DNA from: UBA3495 sp964629875
GTDB lineage: Bacteria; Chloroflexota; Dehalococcoidia; Lucifugimonadales; UBA3495
Assembly (NCBI GenBank): GCA_964629875.1
Contig: CAZVRK010000023.1
Location: 1-28,541 of the forward strand
Length of the DNA stretch: 28,541 nucleotides
Direction: 5' to 3'
Below are positions 22,878 through 28,541 of this stretch, piece after piece. Each line of letters begins with the position of its first letter. The first letter of the stretch is position 1. The notes beneath the pieces were generated by a model. The model saw only the letters and a list, made by a program, of their open reading frames with translations, had not been told where the DNA came from and ran no database searches. The position numbers were made by a program, and so were the translations under genes.

Positions 22878-24023
22878 ATGCATTGTGGAGTAATGGTAAC
22901 TGGATATAATCAGAGTGATTGGGGTAGGCTAATGGCGGGTGATTATGATAGCCCTCCCTTAGTGTCCGATGCGGAAAATATGGATAATACCCTGTATATG
23001 GGTGATCTGGTCGAACCTCTCGGATTTGATTCCATTTGGGCGACAGAACACTATGGGTCAGCTTATTCTATGCAACCAAATCCCTTACAGTATTTATCTT
23101 ACTGGGCTGGCCGAACTAATAGAGTTGATATGGGTACAGCCGTAATAGTTGCACCATGGTGGAATCCTGTTAGATTAGCGCACGAGATCGCCATGCTTGA
23201 TATTCTACTTAAAGGTCGACGGTTGCATCTAGGTATAGGTAGAGGAATTGCTCCTCATGAGTACGCTTCTTTAGGATACCCAATAGAAGAGTCACACAAA
23301 TATTTTTATGACGTGATCAATACCATTAAAGCTGCTGATAGGTCGGAACGGTTTGAGTTTAAAGGTGAAGTATATGATATACCACCCACTAGTATCCGGC
23401 CGCAACCACGTCACAAAGGAGATCTAACACAAAACATCAAAGTAGCCTTTACTACGGAAGCTTCTGGTCGATTGGCTGCTGAAAATGGATTAGGTCAATT
23501 ATTTGTGGCGGGAGACAACTTGGATGATATGACTAGCCAGGTACAAAGATTTAATAAAATCCGTCATGAACTAGGTCTAGCACCAGACCAACCGACGACT
23601 TTATTGTGGATGTATTGTGCAGAGACTGATGCTGAAGCAGAGGAAGGATGGGAATATTTTTATAACCAACTTACCGCTGCTCAGAACCATTATTTTGAGT
23701 GGAACAACCCGGGTTTTGATGGTATCAAAGGCTACGAAGAATATCTGAAACGACAAACCGCGGACGTAGGTGTCGCAGATGCAGGTTTTGCTGCAAGGCG
23801 CGATACTCAACCCATTGGAACCCCCGATCAAATCATTGAAAAAATTAGGGCTATCCAGGAGTCTATGAGCGTAGAGACTGTAGTCGTACATGTGTTTTAT
23901 GGCGGTATGCCAAGGGACAAAGCTGAAAAGAGCATCAAGCTATTTTCAGAAAAAGTTCTTCCAGCAGTGCAGGCAATGCCTACACCAATCAACCCTAAAT
24001 CTCTGGGTGAGTACGCTGTATAG
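22878..24023 (+). CDS. LLM-class flavin-dependent monooxygenase
   Basis: A 381-residue luciferase-like TIM barrel. GFDSIWATEHYGS (49-61) holds the EH pair of FMN-type family members, VDMGTAVIVAPWWNPVRLA (83-101) the central strands, and GRRLHLGIGRG (113-123) the FMN phosphate loop (last two read in parts). PIGTPDQIIEKI near residue 305 is a typical C-terminal element. It resembles long-chain FMN-dependent monooxygenases (alkanal, SsuD or nitrilotriacetate type) more than the shorter F420 type at 2730. A GGAGGAG lies seven bases before the ATG. The MmgE/PrpD gene follows 77 bases later. The enzyme needs reduced flavin from a separate reductase, which is not in view. Confidence 0.9.
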   Translation: MHCGVMVTGYNQSDWGRLMAGDYDSPPLVSDAENMDNTLYMGDLVEPLGFDSIWATEHYGSAYSMQPNPLQYLSYWAGRTNRVDMGTAVIVAPWWNPVRLAHEIAMLDILLKGRRLHLGIGRGIAPHEYASLGYPIEESHKYFYDVINTIKAADRSERFEFKGEVYDIPPTSIRPQPRHKGDLTQNIKVAFTTEASGRLAAENGLGQLFVAGDNLDDMTSQVQRFNKIRHELGLAPDQPTTLLWMYCAETDAEAEEGWEYFYNQLTAAQNHYFEWNNPGFDGIKGYEEYLKRQTADVGVADAGFAARRDTQPIGTPDQIIEKIRAIQESMSVETVVVHVFYGGMPRDKAEKSIKLFSEKVLPAVQAMPTPINPKSLGEYAV

Positions 24024-24100
24024 ACTCGACTAATTTACCGATGTTGACCGTCATTAACTGGAAGTGTGCGGAATAAGTTTTAATTTGAATGGAGATATAT

Positions 24101-25501
24101 ATGGTGTCACTTAGCCGTCAAATAGCAAAATGGGTTGCTGATCTTAGTTATGATGACTTGCCGACTGAGGTCGTAGACCGTGCCAAGGGGGTCACACTTC
24201 ATAACATTTCTTCAGTTCTTCTAGGTTCCCAGACGCCAAGTGGCCGTCAAGCACTGGAATTGATTAGTTCAGAAGAGGCAGGTGTGAATACCGGTGCTTC
24301 GCTAATGGTAGACGGAACCACTGTAACAAAAGGTGGAGCAGCATTTGCCAATTCTGAACTGGTAATGGCAGGTGGCAAAGTCGACACTTTCCGAATGCTT
24401 ACTCACCCTGGTACCAGCATATTGCCAGGGGCCTTTGTGGCGTCTGAGTCAGTGGGTGCTTCTGGTAAACAGTTCATTACTGGTGTTTCAGCTGGATATG
24501 AAGTTATGGAACGATTAGCCTCTGACTATATCCCCACAGTGATGTCCCGTGGATTTCACGCCAGTCCTGTTTTTGGAATATTTGGCGCGGCTATAGCTGC
24601 CGCCAAAATATTGAATCTTAGTGAAGAGCAAATCAATAACGTGATTGGTATGTGTGTTCATCTTTCCGCAGGAAATCTGGAGGGTCCACGCAGTGGAGGC
24701 AAAGCATTGCGGGAAGGAGCTGCTGCCAGGAATGCTTTGGTGGCGATTTCTCTAGCAGTGATGGGCCAAGTCGGGGGTGAGACTACTCTTGAAGGCGAAG
24801 CAGGTTTCTATCACGCGTATACCGGCAATAACCAGGGACGGTTAACTTATAGCTTTGTTGGTGATACCCGAAGCAATCTGGATAACATAACTCGTGGCTT
24901 AGGTCAGGATTGGACCTTTCTGGAGACTCTCTACAGAACGTACTCAACAGCAGGATACAACCTGGCTCATGTAGATGTTACAGCGCAACTTTGTGAGGAA
25001 CATGATATTAAATATGAAGATGTAGATCGTGTTGAAGCTGTTGTCAATTGGCTTGAGACCCAATATCCCAGTCCGGCTTTTCCCAGTCGTAGAGAAGATG
25101 GAGAAGCTAGCAAAGGTGGTACTAAATATTATTCTGCATATGGAGTGGTAAACAGAGGATTCCCGATGTTACGTAGTCAACAGATGGGAGTGGCTGACGG
25201 AGATGGTGATCCACCTGAAGTTTTGAACTTAATGCATCGGGTGACCCTTATCCCCTCTCACGAAATGACTCTCTTTGGCCCAAGAATCACTATATTCACA
25301 AAAGATGGCAAGAGCTATACGAAACAATCTACTGGTCGTGAGTTTATATGGGATTTTGAAGAAGAGTCACGACGAATCCGTGAGATTATTCCGGGTCTTC
25401 CGATACCAGAATCTCAATTTGAAGAATTGATAGATACATGCCGAAATCTTGATCAGGAAGAACTGGCTGAAAAGATTGTCAGGCTCACTGTTATCAAATA
25501 G
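24101..25501 (+). CDS. MmgE/PrpD family protein (2-methylcitrate dehydratase-like)
   Basis: A 466-residue MmgE/PrpD protein. SLSRQIAKWVADLSYDDLP opens the all-helical domain, AFANSELVMA and THPGTSILPGAFVASE are family blocks, and GFHASPVFGIFGAAIAAAKIL carries the conserved GxH/P turn (parts read separately). The C-terminal domain includes the strand-rich RVTLIPSHEMTLFGPRITIF. Known members dehydrate 2-methylcitrate or isomerise cis-aconitate-like acids, so a hydroxy-acid dehydratase is likely. Two starts are possible; ATG 24101 has GGAG six bases upstream, while 24089 would overlap that site. No other methylcitrate-cycle gene is nearby, so propionate metabolism is not supported. Many family members in this kind of organism are of unknown substrate. 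Confidence 0.9.
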   Translation: MVSLSRQIAKWVADLSYDDLPTEVVDRAKGVTLHNISSVLLGSQTPSGRQALELISSEEAGVNTGASLMVDGTTVTKGGAAFANSELVMAGGKVDTFRMLTHPGTSILPGAFVASESVGASGKQFITGVSAGYEVMERLASDYIPTVMSRGFHASPVFGIFGAAIAAAKILNLSEEQINNVIGMCVHLSAGNLEGPRSGGKALREGAAARNALVAISLAVMGQVGGETTLEGEAGFYHAYTGNNQGRLTYSFVGDTRSNLDNITRGLGQDWTFLETLYRTYSTAGYNLAHVDVTAQLCEEHDIKYEDVDRVEAVVNWLETQYPSPAFPSRREDGEASKGGTKYYSAYGVVNRGFPMLRSQQMGVADGDGDPPEVLNLMHRVTLIPSHEMTLFGPRITIFTKDGKSYTKQSTGREFIWDFEEESRRIREIIPGLPIPESQFEELIDTCRNLDQEELAEKIVRLTVIK

Positions 25502-25563
25502 ATATAGGCTTTTCTAGTAGCGCTTGTCGGTTTGCCTGTCTTTGCGCACTTAAAAAGTATGGC

Positions 25564-26907
25564 TTAATCATCGGCTGCAGCGGGGCTTGGATTAGGAGTT
25601 CGTGCTTCCGGAGGCAACGACTGTTCCCAGTTAGGGATTAATAATTTGCTAGTCGATTCCATGGATACTAGAACTAAAGCTCCACCTACGCTGGCCAATA
25701 CAGAAAGTATTATGGCAGGGTCGTAGGATCCGAATACCGCGTACAATGCTCCCCCGATCCAGCCTCCCGTTGCCATACCTGATCCTGCTCCAAACTGCTG
25801 CCATCCAAAAGACCGCCCCATGGGTCCTCTGCCAAAATATTGCCGGTTTATTATTGGGAAAGCGGATCCTTCACCTCCGTATCCAATACCAAATACGACT
25901 GCGAACAGATAGAACTGCCATACGTCTTGCGCCCAGAATAGCATCAAAACCGGGAATCCTTGCAGCATAAACATTATGGCCATCGACCATTTAGAACCTA
26001 CATAATCGGCGATAACTGGGGTAGTGAAACGGGTTAATACACTTACTCCTGCCAATGTGCTTAATACTCCTGCAGCGGTGACCAGATCAAGTCCTGCAGC
26101 AACAGCGATAGGTATCACGTATATGATGACTATCGCGTGACCTACACAACCCAAGTGGTGTACTGCTACTAGTTTCCAGAATGCAGTAGTACCCTGCATA
26201 TGTTTACGATATGTCTTGGCTCGAATGCTAGCTATTCTAGGTGTGAAATCATCTTGTATTGGTTCATCCTCTGGGGCTCCGTAAGGGCGGAGGCCAATGT
26301 CTGATGGTTTACTTCGGAACAGGAATATTAGTACTAGCATGATAGCGCCGCCGATAATACCAATAGACCAAAAAGCAGTTCTCCATTCCACTGAGACCAG
26401 CAATGTTCCGACGGTAATTGCCATTACGGCTGGGCCTAAACCATGTGAGGCTTGCAACAGACCTATTCCAAATCCTAGTCTCTTTCGGAACCAATAGCTT
26501 GCAGCTGTGAGTATTGGGACGTTAAAACAAGCCTGAGCCACGCCGAGGCATAGCCCGTAAGAAATCCATATATGCCAGACTTCCGAAACTATGCCAGTTA
26601 CTATGGCTCCTAAGAAGAAGAAGATTCCACCTATAGCGATGACTGGCTTAGCCCCAAATCTGTCGGTAGCCATACCAGTTAAAGGAGCAAGAAGGGCACC
26701 AGTGATACTTGCGATTGAGTATCCAAGGGTAATTGTGGCAGGGCTCCAGCCAAGACCTTGTTCCAATGGAACAATTAGTACGCCGAAAGCTTGCCGTATA
26801 GATCCTCCAGCCATGTGAATTATCGCGGCTATTACTATTATTATCCAAGCGTAGTGAATGCCAATCTTGAATCCCAGGGGGTTTTTAGGAGTATTAAGTT
26901 TTTGCAT
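25564..26907 (-). CDS. MFS transporter (OFA/monocarboxylate-like)
   Basis: A 447-residue integral membrane transporter with twelve hydrophobic segments in two groups of six, split by a charged loop at about 200-245. MATDRFGAKPV between segments 2 and 3 is the MFS motif A. The pattern of an N-terminal 'HYAWIIIVIAAIIHMAGG' segment and GYGGEGSAFPI in the second half resembles oxalate/formate-antiporter and monocarboxylate carriers. The tail is hydrophilic with no motif. It is convergent with the MmgE/PrpD gene (62 bases apart), and is the only transporter in this window. Import of a carboxylic acid for the neighbouring enzymes is plausible but not shown. Confidence 0.92.
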   Translation of the reverse strand: MQKLNTPKNPLGFKIGIHYAWIIIVIAAIIHMAGGSIRQAFGVLIVPLEQGLGWSPATITLGYSIASITGALLAPLTGMATDRFGAKPVIAIGGIFFFLGAIVTGIVSEVWHIWISYGLCLGVAQACFNVPILTAASYWFRKRLGFGIGLLQASHGLGPAVMAITVGTLLVSVEWRTAFWSIGIIGGAIMLVLIFLFRSKPSDIGLRPYGAPEDEPIQDDFTPRIASIRAKTYRKHMQGTTAFWKLVAVHHLGCVGHAIVIIYVIPIAVAAGLDLVTAAGVLSTLAGVSVLTRFTTPVIADYVGSKWSMAIMFMLQGFPVLMLFWAQDVWQFYLFAVVFGIGYGGEGSAFPIINRQYFGRGPMGRSFGWQQFGAGSGMATGGWIGGALYAVFGSYDPAIILSVLASVGGALVLVSMESTSKLLIPNWEQSLPPEARTPNPSPAAADD

Positions 26908-26990
26908 ACAATCCTATGTAAGAGATTTAAAATTCTAACTGAAGCAGTATATAGTATTTCTACAGTAATACGCTAAATTAAGCTAGCTAT

Positions 26991-27043
26991 AACTGAGCGT
27001 GATCTCTGCCACATCACGCCAGTTGTGTTTGGTTAATAAACAC
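26991..27043. terminator. Two adjacent stem-loops between MFS and XRE genes
   Basis: AACTGAGCGTGAT (26991-27003) pairs with ATCACGC-C-AGTT (27013-27024) with one bulge, and GTGTTT (27025-27030) pairs with AAACAC (27038-27043). On the minus strand these follow the XRE stop codon by ten bases. U-tracts are short, so termination may be partial. The rest of the 145-base interval is AT-rich and shows no gene; it should hold the MFS promoter. Confidence 0.45.
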
Positions 27044-27052
27044 TGTGTGGGT

Positions 27053-27439
27053 TTATAAATTTTCGGACATAGCCTGCGCACCTTCTATAACGACACGGCG
27101 CAGTCTTTCTGGGAGCAAACGTACCGCATCGATCAATGCTTTTTCATCGGAGTCCAAGTCGTATTCCGAATGGACACGTGCCACCACCGATGGGTCACCT
27201 GGTACCAATCCTGCCTTTACATAAAGTATATGAGGTTCTAAATCCATGGCCATGGCGAGCTTTTCAAGAGTAACGGCTGTGGGCACTCCCAGATATAACA
27301 AGTTGCTAATCTTACTTTGAGTAGCGGTAGATATGCCGGCAGATTTGAATAAGGTTGACCAGTTTGAATTGTTTCTGTTTATCCAGTTTTGTATGAAATT
27401 GCGTAGTTCCTGAATGCGAGGGCTAGAACTTGTAGTCAT
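27053..27439 (-). CDS. XRE-family helix-turn-helix transcription regulator
   Basis: A 128-residue protein with a helix-turn-helix core at about 24-80: ISTATQSKISNLLYLGVPTAVTLEKLAMAMDLEPHILYVKAGLVP (read in parts), matching the five-helix XRE/Cro fold including the recognition-helix 'SKISNLL' and the 'TLEKLAMAM' helix 4. A variable tail (95-128) is charged and helical, with LLPERLRRVVIEG. ATG 27439 follows AGGAAA. A frame extension to 27574 would add 45 residues of unrelated hydrophobic sequence across the divergent promoter area and is not supported. It likely controls itself and the divergent gene at 27601 through the palindrome at 27509-27527. Confidence 0.8.
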   Translation of the reverse strand: MTTSSSPRIQELRNFIQNWINRNNSNWSTLFKSAGISTATQSKISNLLYLGVPTAVTLEKLAMAMDLEPHILYVKAGLVPGDPSVVARVHSEYDLDSDEKALIDAVRLLPERLRRVVIEGAQAMSENL

Positions 27440-27478
27440 TAATTTATTTCCTATGTATCTAAAACACGTGCCCCGTAC

Positions 27479-27501
27479 TAACGTGTCTGAGTCGTACGTT
27501 A
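27479..27501. promoter_or_regulatory. Inverted repeat in XRE/hypothetical divergent region
   Basis: TAACGT and ACGTTA flank an 11-base spacer, eight bases from the 19-bp palindrome. It lies 40 bases upstream of the XRE ATG. It may be a second operator or part of the XRE promoter area. Confidence 0.25.
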
Positions 27502-27508
27502 TATGGTG

Positions 27509-27527
27509 TATACTTCGGCGAAGTATA
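27509..27527. promoter_or_regulatory. 19-bp palindromic operator candidate
   Basis: TATACTTCGGCGAAGTATA is a perfect palindrome with nine-base arms around one central G. It sits between the divergent XRE gene (start 27439) and the gene at 27601, 70-75 bases from each start, a typical place for an autoregulatory operator. TATA ends could overlap a -10 element. Confidence 0.55.
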
Positions 27528-27600
27528 GCATATAGCCATGAAATATTTATCACGATGTTTAATATTGTGAACATAAATTAGCCTGAACAATAAGGAGGTT

Positions 27601-28506
27601 GTGAGAATAATCTCGCTAACTAAGCTTATGAGTCTTGATCGTCAGGGTTTTCGAAAGGTTACTGTTAACTACAAGCCATCAGATGAGGATGAGATTGTGC
27701 CATCCGGTTGTTGCGTCGTGATAGATGATCAACTTGGCAAAATGTTTGAGCAAGTTTTGAAGGCTTCAACTGTTATAAATCATAGAGCTTTCTGGGACAA
27801 GGATGACGATTCGTTCTTGGAAACTGAAATGCTTGCCGGGGGCGTTAACCTAATGGATTTAGATAACGCACATGCGCTGAAGAACTTTTTGGGGGGGGTA
27901 CGGCGCTATGATTGGGATTTGGTGATTAATAGCATAAGTCCAGATGTTCAATTTAGTTCTAACAATTGGATGGGGTCAGTAATACCCGAGTTGCTGCAAG
28001 GTGTTAATGCCACTCAACTTATGAAAGCTTTGAAGCAATGGAGAAAAGCCCAAGGTGACTATCATCTGAAACTCCACATGGCACTTACTACGACAACCAT
28101 GGGCTTTATAACCTATGAATTAATCGACAAACCTCGGATTGATAAGCCCTGTGTTGAAGAGACGTTGGAAATTGACTCTAATCAGAACATCGGTTGGTTA
28201 GAGGCGTTAAGAGGCTCGATTGTGGGGGATCTGCCCTTCAAGGATATTCCAGAGCAGAAAAGCGACCTTGATGATACTAGGGACGAACTGATTATCGAAG
28301 CCGGGAACTGGCATAAGCCGCAGTATTACCAGTACAACGCCGAAGGGGAGAGTATTCGGGACAACATTCCTCCAATTCACCTGGAAAACCGGAAGTTGCA
28401 AACAGTATATTACACATTCGGGCCTGATCACCGAATCCGTTCAATGCAGCATATTCTAGAGATTAGCGGTGTTCATCTTGCTTCAAATACTCAGCCACAG
28501 CTATAA
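27601..28506 (+). CDS. Hypothetical protein, no recognised family
   Basis: A 301-residue protein that I do not recognise. It begins at GTG 27601, only two bases after AAGGAGG, which is too close for an ideal start; the next ATG is at 27628 with no ribosome site. The sequence is mostly soluble, with no signal peptide or clear membrane segment. It has several Trp-centred stretches (FWDKDDD, RYDWDLVIN, SSNNWMG, EAGNWHKPQYYQYN) and a possible helical central part (ATQLMKALKQWRKAQ). Two acidic clusters, at about residues 65-75 and 215-230, stand out. Transcription diverges from the XRE regulator across a 19-bp palindrome, so it may be regulated by it. It does not resemble the catabolic enzymes of the rest of the window. 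Confidence 0.7.
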   Translation: MRIISLTKLMSLDRQGFRKVTVNYKPSDEDEIVPSGCCVVIDDQLGKMFEQVLKASTVINHRAFWDKDDDSFLETEMLAGGVNLMDLDNAHALKNFLGGVRRYDWDLVINSISPDVQFSSNNWMGSVIPELLQGVNATQLMKALKQWRKAQGDYHLKLHMALTTTTMGFITYELIDKPRIDKPCVEETLEIDSNQNIGWLEALRGSIVGDLPFKDIPEQKSDLDDTRDELIIEAGNWHKPQYYQYNAEGESIRDNIPPIHLENRKLQTVYYTFGPDHRIRSMQHILEISGVHLASNTQPQL

Positions 28507-28541
28507 CTCGGCACTCAGTTTATTATCTTTTTAAACCCGAC

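Noticed and set aside
24089..25501. Methylcitrate cycle (propionate) role for the MmgE/PrpD gene
   Set aside because: No prpB, prpC or acnD-like gene is in the window, and the family has many members of other or unknown function.
27440..27574. 45-codon N-terminal extension of the XRE regulator
   Set aside because: It covers the divergent promoter and the palindrome, and its translation is unrelated to the HTH fold. ATG 27439 has a ribosome site.
1..28541. CRISPR arrays, transposases, integrases, att sites, prophage structural genes
   Set aside because: I found no regularly spaced repeats, no terminal inverted repeats around genes and no recombinase or phage protein motifs.

Overview
The window looks like a slice of an uncultured marine Chloroflexota genome of the SAR202 kind. 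This is inferred from gene content, not from a phylogeny. Catabolic enzymes of families reported as expanded in SAR202 sit side by side: an enolase-superfamily dehydratase, two luciferase-like flavin/F420 monooxygenases, a CaiB CoA-transferase, MaoC-type hotdog proteins, SMP-30 lactonase, MmgE/PrpD, GMC and DAO oxidoreductases, an amidohydrolase, a sulfatase and a sulfite oxidase. Base composition is moderate to slightly AT-rich. A run of 100 Ns (14341-14440) shows that this is a scaffolded assembly. I see no tRNA, rRNA, CRISPR array or insertion sequence. No gene-free stretch exceeds 300 bases; the longest is 13249-13534, with a possible small membrane ORF.

Layout. (1) 12-3662, plus strand: six closely packed genes (zinc-ribbon-like protein, cupin, enolase-superfamily dehydratase, two adjacent hotdog/MaoC proteins, F420-type LLM oxidoreductase), probably one operon. 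A Rieske ferredoxin (3723-4049, minus) converges on it. (2) 4231-6810, plus: a DHDPS/NAL-family lyase and a two-domain SMP-30 lactonase, ending at a 46-bp perfect palindrome that probably terminates both strands. (3) 6895-12252, minus: VOC protein, CaiB CoA-transferase, GNAT acetyltransferase, a second cupin, a type I sulfatase and its formylglycine-generating enzyme (FGE). (4) 12370-13248, plus: a haloalkane dehalogenase divergent from the FGE. (5) 13289-14539, minus: a possible small membrane protein and a gap-containing lipoprotein peptidase. (6) 14784-18155, plus: sulfite oxidase-type molybdoenzyme, Gfo/Idh/MocA dehydrogenase and DAO-family oxidoreductase. (7) 18160-20450, minus: amidohydrolase and class III aminotransferase. 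(8) 20635-22674, plus: GMC oxidoreductase with a gluconate-dehydrogenase subunit-3-like partner, then a terminator. (9) 22878-25501, plus: a second LLM monooxygenase and an MmgE/PrpD protein, convergent with an MFS transporter (25564-26907, minus). (10) An XRE regulator (minus) and an unrecognised 301-residue protein (plus) diverge around a 19-bp palindrome.

How it may work together (inference). The lactonase, acid dehydratase, DHDPS-family lyase and sugar-type dehydrogenases resemble a non-phosphorylative sugar-acid route: sugar to lactone, to aldonic acid, to 2-keto-3-deoxy acid, to pyruvate plus aldehyde. Sulfatase with its own FGE, sulfite oxidase, dehalogenase and flavin monooxygenases would remove sulfate, sulfite or halogen from dissolved organic matter. 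Nearly all proteins lack signal peptides, so the chemistry is intracellular on imported small molecules. The MFS carrier is the only transporter in view.
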